Part shown: in pieces, positions 29,837-40,086 of the stretch
Layout of the letters: each line of letters begins with the position of its first letter
How positions within the stretch are numbered: the first letter of the stretch is position 1
Origin: Chara braunii
Taxonomy: Eukaryota; Streptophyta; Charophyceae; Charales; Characeae
Length of the DNA stretch: 40,086 nt
Direction of reading: 5' to 3'
NCBI GenBank assembly: GCA_003427395.1
Contig: BFEA01000207.1
Coordinates: 1,354,449 to 1,394,534 of the forward strand
The notes under the pieces: generated by a model
Told to the model about the DNA's origin: nothing
What the model saw: the letters and a program-made list of their open reading frames with translations, nothing else
Databases searched by the model: none
Made by a program: the position numbers and the translations under genes

Positions 29837-29847
29837 TGGTATCGGAG
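29837..29847 (+). promoter_or_regulatory. Primer-binding site (initiator-Met type)
   Basis: TGGTATCGGAG lies three bases after the LTR end and resembles the TGGTATCAGAG primer site for initiator-Met tRNA used by many plant LTR retroelements. Confidence 0.55.
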
Positions 29848-29851
29848 TAGG

Positions 29852-31068
29852 TTCGAACTACGCTTGCTGGTTCTTCACAATAGCTGTTCGGTGCTTCACA
29901 TGTGGTGTGGGGCAGTGATAACGCTTAGGCGTTGAGCGCGCGGCGGCCCTGGCTCGTGTGGGCGTGCTAGGAAGGTTTTGAGGTGACATTAGGATGTACG
30001 CTGGGGGGAGACCCTGCTGATGTGGCATTTAAGCCGAGGTGGAACTGCATTTCGCTGTTTGTTGTGCCAAGGCAAGGATCGGTCATCATAAATGCACGTC
30101 AGGTTGCCGGTGAGAAATTTGTGGTTGGGGGCAGCATTTAAGGTACGTTGCTTTGTTCGTTATCTACCCTCTTCATTACTTATTACTGTGAGGAAGTGAG
30201 TTCTGTCTTGAGAGTCCTCTCGATCTGAGGTGTCGCGAGCGCTCAACCTTGAAGGTCGACATTATTCCTGGGCAGCAAGCTGGTGGGAGACGGGCGAAGC
30301 CTCTGAAGGGCCCGGGACGAAGCACTTGGGTCACTGTCACCATGCCAACCCGCTGGGACTAGTACACGCATGCTTTGTCGCAAGTCCTTAGTTCTGCTTG
30401 CTGCGCAGTAGAGGTCATACTGGGCATCTGAGCCCAATAAGAGACGCTCACCGGACCGTCTATAAATATTTCTGGCGGTTTCCAGCTGAACCCTGACTAT
30501 GATCGTCGTCCTGTTTGCGACGTTAAATCATTCCTGAGGACCTTGGGGGCTGTCCTTAAACTGCCTCTTGATAAGGCAGATCAACCGCAGTAAGGCTTGT
30601 TGCATGCGAGGATAAACAAGGTGCAGGGCAGGCAGGCTTAGTCTAGACTTGGGGCACAGGGGTGGGCCGGATTGCACACCTTTAAACACGCTGCTCAACC
30701 AGATGCTCAGGACGTCGACACAAGTGACTACTCAAGAAGGATACAGGGGCAGGGAAGATTCTGGCAACTGTTTGCCGTTGGACTAATTAGGCAAACTACC
30801 ATCCAACATGCATCTCCACAGGTAATTTATTTTTATTTTTTATTATTTAGTTGTATGGACTTGGTGACAACTGACAGACAAGTGCAGATAGGATAGACCA
30901 TTCCTTGTTGCATTGCATTCTGTTTTAGAATAATCTAAAAATAGAAACAGAGTTACCTTTAGGACCTGACATTGGTTGCTGGTTACCATTTGACTACTTT
31001 TATCCAGGCTGACCGAATTAGTTGACTATTGTTACTCGGTTGGGTGTCATGCTGAGGTAGGATTCAGT
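29852..31068 (+). other. Ty3 leader between LTR and gag
   Basis: About 1.2 kb without a convincing frame. A block GTCGTCCTGTTTG-GAC near 30508, followed by AAAT-ATTC-TGA, recurs near 35267 (and partly 35220) after the right LTR, supporting a common leader in both elements. A long leader before gag is not unusual in plant Ty3 elements. Confidence 0.4.
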
Positions 31069-32925
31069 ATGAGTTCTAGTTCAGATCACACACCATTGTA
31101 GCTCATGAGTGAAGCAGTTAGTAGTGAGGAGGAGGAACGATTAGTAGAAGATCTTAGAGTTACTCGTAGAACTATTCTCAGTCGGCCGATCACTTTCTAG
31201 GAGTTAGGTCCAGGAGAGGAAAGGAGGTTGCGGAGGGAAGCCAGGGAAAGTGTGGCATTATGGAGGTCTAGGGCAGCAGAAGCCATCGTTGAAGCCGCAA
31301 TGGCTACCACCTCTACCATGCCACAGGCCTTGTCCCATGCCTCTTCGTCAGGAGTCAGTCAGGGTGTCTCTCAGGGTTCCGTTAGTCAGTTTGTTGGTTC
31401 GCAAGTCAACGAACAGTCTCCTCTCTCACACCAGAGGATTATGAGATCCTCCAAGCGGAAGCCCTTCGTGATGAGTTGCCGCAGCAGCAGTTGAGGGAAG
31501 CAGCAACGAGAAGAGAAAAAAACAATATTGAGAAAAGCTAGACTAGGAACTAGGAGGCAGGAGTTCGAAAGACTAGACGCACTGGACGAGTCAATACTGG
31601 ATCCTGCGATGCAATCGCTGCGTCGCTCGCTTCTTTGCGTGACAGAAATGCAGGTTGTCCAGCAGGAAGTGCTGGCTAAACTAGTGGCCAGCCATAACCG
31701 AATTCTGGTTGCACTGCAGGCTCCCCGTCCAATGATGAGGCAGCCTCAGTATTCTGTAGCTCCCCCTTCGGTTGCGGGTCCCTCAGTGACGTCGTCGCCC
31801 ATAGGGCCCTCTTTTTCTTCTATGTTTGGCATGCCTCCAAGTGGTTTAGCAGTAGTTAGTGGTCCAATTTGTAGCACTTCTCCCATACCATCAATGACGG
31901 TGGCAGCTACAGTCCCCACGTTAGGACAAGCTCAGGCTAGCATGCAGCAACCTGTCTTAGTGGCTATGCAGCCACTGCAGCAATCACCGGGGCCAATCCA
32001 ACCCGTGCAGTGATTGCCCAAGATTCTCTTACTTAGTCCTAAACCTTTCTCTGGCGACAAGAAAAAGGATGAGGACATGGACACCTGGGTGAGGACTGTG
32101 CCTACCTATGTGAGGCACAAGCTCACAAGGCCAGAGCAGAAAGTTATAGTCGTTGCTTCCTTTCTGGAGGGTTCTGCAGCGCGATGGTTGAATGGTCTAG
32201 TTCAGCAACAGGGCTATGGTCAGAACTTCGATGCCTGGGCCCAACCAGACATTGGAGGATTTTATACAGACTGTGTACAATAGGTGGCATGACCCTCAAG
32301 GGGCTCAAAAGGCCACTGGCGCATTGAATAGTCTCGGTTCCAAAAGGTACCGTTCAAGGCGGCAAGTCATAGACGTTGTAGAACGTTTGATCGTAGTGTC
32401 TGGTGTGCGCTATGACCCTAAGGTACTCCTCACAGCTTATCTGCGATGTTTGCCCACCGACGTCAAGAAAAAGATGGTGGATGAGGCCAACATCGATGTA
32501 CATAACTTCGCTACATTCAACAAGAAAGCCTTAGATATAGAGGCTAAGCTTGGGACCGCCCATCATGGAGCAGGAGATGGTAGGGAGAAGAAGCTTCCCC
32601 AGGATTGGAGGAAGAAGGGCAATCTCATGTTCGTTGACCATGATGGTCAAGCAACTGAGATTGAGGACTTCCCTGACTATGGGGAGACCCGGAGCAGGAT
32701 GGGACTAGTGAGACTTCGGACAGGGGAGTCGTAGCACCCATCAAAGAAAAGGCTAGGGGGACCGGGAAGCAGAAGGTAGGCCGGTCCAAGGGTCAAGGCG
32801 ACCAAGGAACACCCGCATGGGTAAAACTTCGTTTAGAATACGAGGTATGGAGGGACCGAGTTGCCAGGGGTACTTGTCTGAACTGTGGCAATTATGGTCA
32901 TACGTCCACAACTTGCCGAGGCAAG
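31069..32925 (+). pseudogene. Ty3/gypsy gag with capsid domain and CCHC knuckle
   Basis: Gag packages element RNA. ATG 31069 starts MSSSSDHTP; the N-terminal part is Glu/Arg-rich, then a Ser/Pro/Gln-rich stretch. The capsid-type domain follows (LSPKPFSGDKKKDEDMDTWV, VASFLEGSAARWLNGL, then TLEDFIQTVYNRW after a frameshift near 32245, and YLRCLPTDVKKKM). The zinc knuckle CLNCGNYGHTSTTC is at 32875-32916, a canonical CX2CX4HX4C. Stops TAG 31099, TAG 31198 and TGA 32011 and frameshifts near 31430, 31516 (A7 run), 32245 and after 32734 disable it. All three stops fit one C-to-T change in Gln or Arg codons. Confidence 0.85.
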
Positions 32926-32959
32926 AAAGTCACAACGAAGGTAGCCTCTCCTACGTTGG

Positions 32960-35000
32960 TGGGCTTATCTTCGAACTCTGGTGGTGCTTCTGCGAGCACT
33001 TCGCAAGGAAACACCTCGGGCCAGTAGGAGTGTTACCCGCTCTTACTCGTGCTGAAGTGGTAACGTTGCCTTCACCACTTCAGGCGTTGGCCAAGGCTAT
33101 TGACCCTGTTATCGGCCCGCAGACACATTTAGACCCATCGGTGCTCTGTTCGAGAGATGTGTCTGAGTCCTTAGAAGAGTTACAAACTGAGTGGTCAGGG
33201 AAGGATCCCAGAGACTCTTGGGAGATGATCAACAAAGGTCCTAGGGGTGAACATTTTGTGGTAGAAGTTGATGTAGGTGGCTGTAAAGTGGGTGCCTTCG
33301 CAGACATAGGCTCTACACGGAACTTCACCAATCGTGCTTGTGTGGATAGACTGTGCTTAAGGGACCAAGTGCAGCGGTTGAGCAGATCTGTAGCATCTAC
33401 GCTAGCCAACAAGCACAATATGATAGTCCAAGACTATGTGAAGGACGTAGTCTGTACCTTCTCCTATGGAGGAGGGGAACTGAGGCATAAAATCTCGTTC
33501 CTAGTTAGTGACGTGCTGCCATTCGACATATTGCTAGGTATGTATTACCTCGAGGTTGCTCAACCCCAATTTGACTGGGATAGGAAGGTGATGATTCACA
33601 TGTTGCCAAATGGAAGAACCGTTCGAATGCAGAAGTATAACGCTAGCAGGCTAGTGGAAAACTATGGCTGCATGTGTGCATCTTCTTTCCATAACTACTA
33701 TAAAAAGAATCGCGAGGAGGGCATGTACCTAGTCTTTGTCTCTGAGAAAGGGGAGGCCATAAAATCACCCTCGGAGATAGAAGCAGTCGTTGCTCAATAT
33801 CCAGACCTTTTTTAGGAGCCCAGTGGTGTAGTAGAAAGGGAGGTTGTCCATGCAATAGAAGTCGTCCCCGGTAGCAAGGTACCTAGAGGACGGATCTATA
33901 GGATGTCTCCTGCGGAGTTGGATGAGCTCCGCTGCCAGCTCAAAGAGCTCACCGAGAAGGGATGGATTCGGCCTAGTACCTCCCCTTATGGTGCACCAGT
34001 CCTATTCGTTCCTAAGAAGTGAGGTACCTGAAGGATGTGCATTGACTATAGGGGCCTCACTGCCATCACTGTAAAGAACGCGGAGCCCCTAACCCGCATC
34101 GACGGCCTCCTGGGTACAGTGCAGGGATGTCGGTACTTCACAAAGATATATTTGAAGTCCAAATACCATCAAATTGCCATTAGACCTGAGGACCAACACA
34201 AAACCGCATTCCAAACCAGGTATTTCTGGTGATGCCCTTTGGTCTATGCAATGCTCCTGGGCCATTCCAGCACGCAATGAATCGACTTTTTCATGAGTAC
34301 TTGGACAACTTTATCGTCGTGTGCCTCGACGATATTCTTATTTTAGTCAGACTATAGAGGAGCACACTGAGCACGTGAAAACAGTGCGAGGTCTCCTAAG
34401 ACAGCACCAGTACAAGGTTAACTTGGGGAAATGCAAGTTTGGTCACACCAAAATCTTGTACTCGGGTCATGAGATTTTCGCGGACGGTTTGAGGCCGGAT
34501 GATGCCAAGGTGGCCAACATACGTGGCTTGCCCAGACCTCAGTCTGTGACTGAGGTTAGGTCACTCTTGGGGAGGACAGGCTACTACAGACCGTTTGTAA
34601 AGAACTACAACACTATAGCCTCCCCACTGACCTCACACGCCTTGACACCCCTTGGGAGTGGACCGAAGAGTGTGAAGCAGCCTTCAAGAAATTGAAGTAT
34701 GCTCTGACACACTATGAAGTCCTCAAACTTTTGGATCCTGAGCAGCCCTTTATTGTGACCACAGACGCCAGCCAATACGGGATAGGCGAGGTCTTTGCGC
34801 AAAAGGAGGGGAAAAAGTTGAGGCCCATCGAGTACATGAGTACGAAGATGTCATCTCGGAAATTAGCTAAGTCCACATATGAGCGTGAACTTTATGCCCT
34901 CTACCGAGCGCTGGTCCATTGGAGACACTATCTCCTTGGCAGATTCTTCTATGTGAGATCTGACCATGAGACTTTGCGCTGGATTAAAACACGACCCATC
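32960..35000 (+). pseudogene. Ty3/gypsy pol: protease, RT, partial RNase H
   Basis: Domains in order: a retropepsin whose active-site loop reads FADIGSTRNFT, with Ile where Ser or Thr is expected after the catalytic Asp (33300-33330), then LLGMYYLEVAQPQFDW. The RT starts YRMSPAELDEL, APVLFVPKK and RMCIDYRGL, with [11 protein letters not shown] and the catalytic motif CLDD (usual YLDD or YVDD) near 34325. The connection region has LGRTGYYRPFVKNY, and the RNase H has TTDASQYGIG and YERELYALYRAL and ends just after SDHETLRWIK. There are stops at 33813 (TAG) and two TGAs near 34019-34032, plus frameshifts near 34223, 34345 and 34640. RNase H stops exactly at the next LTR (35001); integrase is absent and no polypurine tract precedes that LTR. 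Confidence 0.88.
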
Positions 35001-35182
35001 TGGACTCTTATGTTGGTGATGACGAGAGTAAGCTCTCATTGACATTCGTTTTCAGTGTTTCGATTCTCCATTGGTCTAACATTGGTGCAATGCTGCTTTC
35101 TGGACACTGTGAGACTTTCTGGCTATAGATGTGATCGTGTATTCTGGATTATGCCGTCTTGCTATTGATCATTTTCCTTCCA
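35001..35182 (+). mobile_element. LTR (182 bp), right copy, probable 5' LTR of a second Ty3 element
   Basis: It matches 29653-29833 from TGGACTC to TTCCA. It abuts the truncated RNase H of the first element. The sequence after it keeps a possible decayed primer site (TTGTCTTGGAGCA), leader homology at 35220-35300, and gag remains from 35820, so it is better read as the 5' LTR of a downstream element than as the 3' LTR of the upstream one. No target-site duplication is seen for either copy. Confidence 0.6.
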
Positions 35183-35819
35183 GTTGTCTTGGAGCAACAC
35201 AACATCATTCATAAAAGGAAGTCGTCCTGCTGCTATTCTAAATAATCCTTGATGGTCTTTAAGGAAAGTCGTCCTGTTTGGGACTACAAATAATTCTTGA
35301 TCAGGTCTGGTCACCCGGCAGGTCCATTCCTTGTAAATCTCGCTCTTGAACACAATGTCAGTCGGAAATGAGTGAAGCATGGGGAGGGTTGATTCCAACT
35401 GTGTACTTGCTTGCAGATCTTCAAGTTGTCAATTTTCACTTGTCATATGTTCTCTATTTTTAGCAATTGTGGCTTATGGTTTTGTTTGGTTAGTTGATAG
35501 GACAGAGTAACTCTCAAGTTCTAGAGTCAGTGAACAAACTAATGGTATGCTTCAAATATGAATTAACACTGCCACTGCCTTGAGAACTAGTTAGATTTAT
35601 ACACCGTAGTTGCTAGAACTCTGGAAGCGTTCACATTATTGCTGGTCCTATTTCTCAAGTTATCTTGTGTTTACGCTGTTCCCATACACCCTATCAATTA
35701 CTCACTGGTAGAGGGCCAGAGAGTACTGTCGTTGCATTAGCATCTAGTTGTCTCTGCACTTCATGAGTAGATCTTAAACAAGGTTTCTGACTGGCAAACA
35801 ATCTGTCAGGTTCCAAACT
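35183..35819 (+). other. Leader of the second Ty3 element
   Basis: Noncoding. GTCGTCCTG occurs twice (near 35220 and 35267), each followed by an AAATAAT-C-TTGAT-type block, as in the first element's leader at 30508. The minus-strand frame at 35162-35398 reads through this repeat and is not taken as a gene. Confidence 0.4.
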
Positions 35820-36790
35820 CTTAAAAAAACAAGAGGCTGAGAGGCGGGAAGCAAGAAGGCAAGCCCGTGCTGAGAAGGCTGCTATGTCGGGGGGCCATCT
35901 GACGCACAGGCTCAGTACGGTCAGATAGACCTAGAGGAAGCCAATCACGGGAACTCAAGAGGCAGGTAGAGAGTAATCTTGTAGAGATTGCACAAAGGAG
36001 AGAGAGTTCGATGAAAGAAAAACCTTATGGGAGGGAGAAGAGGTGAGATGGCAGAGGTTGAGAGACAAAGGAGGCTGAGCTTAGGAGTATGGAAGTGTTC
36101 CAAAAGAGCACGTTGACTCTCAATTAGATTTCAAGGGTACACGCTTAGAAACTTGATGCCACGAAGGGCTGTGTAGACGACTGGGCTGACCAAATAAGGG
36201 GAGTGGCTGGTCTTCAGAGGGGTGTATCACCCCATTCAAGCACATTTGTCACTCCACACCCAAAAACGACTCCAAGGCCAACTCCCCAAGTAAGTGCCCC
36301 AGCTGGTTCGCCCCAGCCGTGTGTCCCTCTCTTTGATATGCGCCCTCAATCAGGTGGGTCAGTTGTAAGTCAAACCCCAAATCTCAGAGTGGCCCTCTGC
36401 TTCCCAGGCAACAACCACTACAAGGTGGTCTGTTCGACCAAGACATGATGATCACTCCTACTTTATTTACAGGAGACAAAAGGAGGAGAATTTAGATAGC
36501 TGAATTATGGCCGTTCCTACCTTCATGAGAATGAAGTATACACCGGTAGATAGGGAGGTTGTAGTGGCTACAAAGTTTCTCGAAGCATCACTGCAGAACT
36601 GGGTAACGGGGAAAATATAAGAGAGAATGGTATGTGAGAGCTTGCCCGGCTGGGCACGTAGATAGGCCATGAGTTCATGACCCTCGTCCAGCACCACTTT
36701 CAAGACAGGACTCAAACCATTACAAGATGTGCTGTCATTCGGTTCTAAGCGCCCTCAGCCCTTAATTTCTTCTGTATCGGGTGGGTTCAC
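35820..36790 (+). pseudogene. Ty3/gypsy gag remnant of the second element
   Basis: 35830-36200 encodes broken Arg/Glu/Ala-rich stretches (EAERREARRQARAEKAAM; MEVFQKSTLTL) like a gag N-terminus. 36203-36446 is Pro/Ser-rich, ending near MMITPTLFTGDKRRR. From 36516 another frame gives MKYTPVDREVVVATKFLEAS and LQNWVTGKI, then stops (TAA 36618). FTGDK and VATKFLEASLQNW correspond to FSGDK and VVASFLEGSAARW of the first element's capsid domain. Multiple stops and frameshifts; no pol follows before LINE sequence begins. Confidence 0.65.
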
Positions 36791-36929
36791 TTCTTACTTG
36801 GGTCTGTGACTGCATATGACAACAATTTTTTCTCAAGTGAAACTACTAGCTTATGACCCAGAGCTTCCAGGAGCAAGGTGGACCGAACTGAAGAGAATCG
36901 AGGATTGTGACTGCAAGCATACACTTCAA

Positions 36930-37407
36930 GCTTGACAAGGAAGAGAGTAGTGGGGAATTTCAAGGATGGATTCTTTGCCTATGAAATGTCCCTTCCTATC
37001 TGTGCTCTCCCCTTCGATCTGGATGAATGCGAATGGTCAGGCATCAAGCCTCTGCCAATATGGAAATATAGTGTTAAGGAGGGTTACAAACATATGCATA
37101 CGCTACACTCTTCCTGTTGGGCAGGCCGGTGGACTAACCCTCTAACTGGTCTGATTTTAAATGCAATCTCTTTAAACATACTAGATTGGCCACTCTTATG
37201 GCCATCTGGAGGATGTGTTGCTCGGCTGAACGCAAAGAAGGTGTTTTTAGTCTGCTGCAGGTCAAGGCAGAGGTGGTGGACACCATCACAACAGATATTT
37301 CAAAGGCACATAAGAGACTAACGGAAGAAATCAAGACCGCGGCGAACCCACAGACCAGACAGTAGGCGATCAAATACATTCACAGAATTGTGGCTCAACC
37401 CACATAG
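36930..37407 (+). pseudogene. LINE ORF2 C-terminal fragment with internal deletion
   Basis: The frame from about 36932 gives DLDECEWSG, PIWKYSVKEGYK, matching DPAEWGW and PIYEYEVKTGYR of the first LINE. Then the Cys/His core is missing, and from 37192 another frame gives TLMAIWRMCCSAERKEG and a helical, Lys/Glu-rich tail to TAG 37363 and on to TAG 37405, matching the TLWEIWKARC tail. So the zf-RVT-type core has been deleted (junction about 37100-37190). No poly(A) is seen after it. Confidence 0.6.
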
Positions 37408-38132
37408 CAAAATAGCACAGCTGATGCCCCGAGGGAAACTAGTCTGGAAAATTTGGGCTGCAAACGAGGACCAGTGGCAATACAGACCAGAAGGAAGGTT
37501 CCTCATGCCCATACTGGGAGGAGCTGCAGGTCTGCCTTTAGAACTCGGGACTAGCTGAGTCTATTGCAGGTCTGCCTTTAGAACTCAGGACTAGCTGAGT
37601 CTATCCCCCTCATATGTAAAATGATCCTCATATGTAACCCCCTGCGTTCCTGTTACATACTCTAATGAGTATGGGCAGAACCAAGGATCAACCAATGTAG
37701 GATGAGCATATATGCAACGGAAGTCTGATGAACGGACTGACTCACATAGACTGACTCACATAGCATCACTCCACACACATACAATCGTGAGGTGTGGGGT
37801 CTGAGCCATACATAGAAGATGCTCAGCCCTGTACGCACATACACAGATGAATGGGGGAGGAGAGACGAAGAGGTGGGGGGGGAGGTAGACAGCACCGAAA
37901 GTCACCGAGATAGAATCTGATAGGTCACCGATATGGTAGTCCAAAATGTCATCCAACAGGATCAAATGTCGAGGACCATAGGTCACCAATGTCGGGAATA
38001 CAGAGTCCAAATGTAACCGGTGTCTGAACTGTGATGTCGCCAAGTATCAACCCCAACGATCTCCAAGTCTCCAATCTGGTAAGTACCACAGTCTCATACC
38101 ACCGAAGTCCAACTCTGATCTCTGTCCAATCT
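37408..38132. other. Unassigned region with a short tandem duplication
   Basis: A 40-bp unit is repeated in tandem (37525-37564 and 37565-37604, one difference). CCTCATATGTAA occurs twice just after, and GACTGACTCACATAG twice near 37735-37760. A frame at 37381-37557 is open but unrecognised. Many short GTCACC/ATGTC words recur at 37895-38035. Confidence 0.4.
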
Positions 38133-38144
38133 GAGGAAGAAGAA

Positions 38145-38179
<35 letters not shown>

Positions 38180-38275
38180 AGAAGGAAGAAGAAGAAGAAG
38201 AAGAAGAAGAAGAAGAAGAAGGAGAAGAAGAAGAAGAAGGAGGAGAAGAAGGAGAAGAAGGAGGGAGCCGAGGAG
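38133..38275 (+). repeat. (AAG)n microsatellite, about 140 bp
   Basis: Nearly pure AAG/GAA triplets interrupted by a few GAGG. Translated frames give poly-Glu or poly-Arg and are not genes. It is followed by GC-rich sequence with CTG/GCT triplets to about 38425. Confidence 0.95.
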
Positions 38276-38439
38276 GAGAGGGAGAGAGAGGGGACTGGCG
38301 ATGGGAGGGAGGAGAGAAGCCTCCAACTCCCGGTACCTCAGGCGGCTATGGCCGCCGGTAACCCAGTCGCCGCTGCTGCTGCTCCGCTCGCTGCTGCTGC
38401 GCTACCGCTGCGCTGCCTGCTCCTCGCTCCTGCGCTAAA

Positions 38440-38807
38440 CATAGCGCTCCAACGGCACTCTGGTGCCGACCTTACCGCACCGTATCGTATACCGGTGGGT
38501 CGATCCCCGAAGTGAGGCCGGACCGGTTCTATATACCGGTGGGGCAGAGGCCGGCCTCAATGCTGCGAGGCCTGGCCATGCCCTGAACCGTCCAGATGGA
38601 CGGTTCAGCCCCAACCGGCGGGCGGCAGCCTCAAGAGCGCCGCCAGGCCCAAACGGTAATGTCGTTTGGGCCTACCCGTCGGGTCTGGTCCAAGGTGAGG
38701 CCTTTATGGCCTGTAGTACCCCAAGGTCGGGCCTTTAGGCCCTGATGTGTCCCTCTAGCCCTAAGTCAGGTCTGGTAGGACCCGTGTGGCGTCGAAGATG
38801 TAACACA
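38440..38807 (-). mobile_element. 3' LTR region of a minus-strand Ty3 element (outer end uncertain)
   Basis: In element sense the LTR begins TGTGTTACATC (38807 downward) right after a purine tract. It is unusually rich in palindromes: TGAACCGTCCA-GA-TGGACGGTTCA (38584-38607), GGCCCAAACG-7 nt-CGTTTGGGCC (38646-38672), and two 31-bp tandem units each with a GGCC-type hairpin (38690-38751). TATACCGGTGGG occurs twice (near 38488 and 38529), and the second includes TATATA, a possible TATA box on the minus strand. The outer boundary at 38440 is a guess. Confidence 0.5.
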
Positions 38808-40086
38808 CTCCCCTTCTTAAAAGACCGAGCAACCTGCGAGGGCGAAGTTGTCTGTCCGATACCGGGGTGGGTCGGGCGGGACGAGCTGCGTCCTTAGCAA
38901 GGCGTCGCTTCTCATAGTCGGCGAAGATAAGGGGTGCAGAAGTCTGCAAATCTGTACTGGAGATCCACCGAGTGTCATCAGGCGCACATTGCTTGAATGT
39001 GACTTTGTACTGCCTTGGCTTGTTGCCATACTTGCGGTGCGTGATGACTCGGTCCACTTCCTGATGTCCGTCCATGGAGGGCGGATCCTGTGATCGACGT
39101 CCGGGAAACTCGTCATTTGAAGGTGGAGTGTAGATGGCCAGCTTCGATGCGTGGAAGACCCGATGCACTGTCAGGTGCGGTGGAATGTTGATCACGAAGG
39201 AAGGACTTGCGGGATTGTCTCCAACGGCAGAAGTGACTTCCCATGGTCCGAACCATTTCGGAAGGAGTTTGCGTGAAACGTCCTGCTTGAGCGCAAATTC
39301 CTCGTAGAGGACCCAAACAAGGTCTCCCTCGCGGAAAGGACATGGAAGTCGACGTCGGTTAGCTTGCTGCTGCATGCGGATCTGAGCCTTTTGCATATTT
39401 GTGCGGGCTTTGATCAGCAAGTCCCGCTACTTCCAGACGGAAGCGGGAGAGCAAGGGACGTCTATGTTGGCAGCCTGTGGCAAAAGGAGATCAGCGAAGA
39501 TCCGTGCTTTCTCTCCACCATGATGTAACTTGAATGGTGTGACGCAGATCGCCAGGTGCACCGAAGTGTTATAGGCGAACTCAATGTCGGGAAGCCGGTC
39601 AACCCAATCTTTCTGGTCGGGACGGATGAGCGTACGCAACATCATCTGAGCGGTCTGGTGCGCTCGTTCCGTCTGACCATCCGTCTGCGGGTGCCGAGCC
39701 GAGCTTGGTTTCATTGTCGTACCGGACTCAGCCATGAGGGAAGTCCAAAAGGCTGACATGAAATGAGTATCTCGGTCGTTCACACTGTCTTCCGGAACAC
39801 CTTGGTTGGTAATCCAACCGGTGTGCAAGAGTCGTGCGAGCTCAGGCGCTGCAGCATGATACTTGCAAGGAAGGAAGCGAGCATACTTGCTCAAACGGTC
39901 AACGACCGTGAGAATACCGTCATGGCCGTGGCGATCGCGGGGAAACGGGCCTGTCACGTCCATAGCAATGGAGAGGCGTGGTGCCCGAGGGATCGGCAAC
40001 GGTTTCAGTTCGTCGAAGGGGACTCGAGATCGACCCTTGTTTCGGTGGCAAACTGCACATGACTCAATGTACCTCGTGACGTCATG
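38761..40086 (-). pseudogene. Ty3/gypsy integrase with GPY/F module and chromodomain-like tail (continues past window end)
   Basis: Read on the minus strand from 40086, it opens with the end of the zinc-binding part (YIESCAVCHRNKGRS). The catalytic core follows with all three acidic residues in context: AMDVTGPFP, VNDRDTHFMS and HPQTDGQTERAHQ. A GPY/F-like module (KWFGPWEV; VHRVFHASKL) follows, then a chromodomain-like stretch (EVDRVITHRKYGNKPRQYKV, DDTRWISSTDL). The only internal stop is TAG 39427-39429, explainable by one C-to-T change in a Gln codon. The frame passes through the polypurine tract and about 15 codons of LTR before TAG 38761-38763. It is the best preserved Ty3 copy here; with one stop it is probably young. 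Confidence 0.9.
38808..38818 (-). promoter_or_regulatory. Polypurine tract of the minus-strand Ty3 element
   Basis: AAGAAGGGGAG in element sense directly precedes TGTGTTACATC. The pol reading frame runs through it into the LTR. Confidence 0.65.

Noticed and set aside
35162-35398. 78-codon minus-strand frame with an internal repeat
   Set aside because: The repeat is the GTCGTCCTG leader block of the Ty3 family seen also near 30508; coding is unlikely.
38031-38438. 135-codon frame with poly-Glu and poly-Arg, and its Leu/Ser-rich antisense
   Set aside because: Translation of the (AAG)n microsatellite and GC-rich triplets.

Overview
The window looks like a heterochromatin-like block of a large eukaryotic genome. 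I found no intact host gene, rRNA or tRNA. Recognisable coding sequence is almost all decayed retrotransposon: at least six copies of LINE ORF2 3' ends and four to five Ty3/gypsy fragments. The LINE ORF1 (possible RRM-like region plus CCHC knuckle), the zf-RVT-type Cys/His domain at the ORF2 C-terminus, and Ty3 integrases with chromodomain-like tails all point to a green-plant (streptophyte) genome. A charophyte alga such as Chara is my guess from general resemblance and is unproven. Every N base lies inside the first LINE.

Layout. 1-7182: nearly full-length LINE (family A), plus strand, with in-frame stops and one homopolymer frameshift. 7195-7743 and 8697-9249: two more family-A ORF2 C-terminal pieces, the second followed by poly(A). 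9610-12001: a 5'-truncated family-B LINE, minus strand. 12002-15250: about 3.2 kb of T/C-rich noncoding DNA full of palindromes and diverged tandem repeats. 15251-18520: a Ty3 element whose RT start is fused to integrase, and whose integrase is split by about 230 bp resembling a group II intron maturase (minus strand) plus a family-B LINE (to 17468). Its polypurine tract and LTR start follow at 18505-18520. 20000-21322: unrecognised coding-like DNA on the minus strand. 21323-25980: no convincing gene, but a primer-binding-like site and a retropepsin motif near 22.6-22.9 kb.

25983-26711 is the most unusual part: seven hairpins share a nearly constant 20-nt loop but have different, self-complementary stems. 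Directly after it (27001-27590) come five ~120-bp repeats arranged A-B-A-B-A. 29020-29157 is an inverted second copy of part of the 20.4 kb sequence.

29653-36790: two Ty3 elements of apparently one family in tandem, each led by a ~181-bp LTR (TGGA...TCCA). The first keeps gag, protease, RT and part of RNase H, and stops exactly where the second LTR begins. The second keeps only decayed gag. 36930-37407: another LINE fragment. 38133-38275: (AAG)n. About 38440-40086: a minus-strand Ty3 element with palindrome-rich LTR sequence and an integrase with all three catalytic residues, running off the window end.

A recurring theme is short hairpins whose paired positions change together between repeat copies: LINE 3' UTRs, the 13.6-13.8 kb repeats, the 26 kb array and the terminal LTR. 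That suggests selection on, or copying through, RNA or single-stranded DNA structure. Most premature stops can be explained by C-to-T or G-to-A transitions, consistent with methylation-linked decay.
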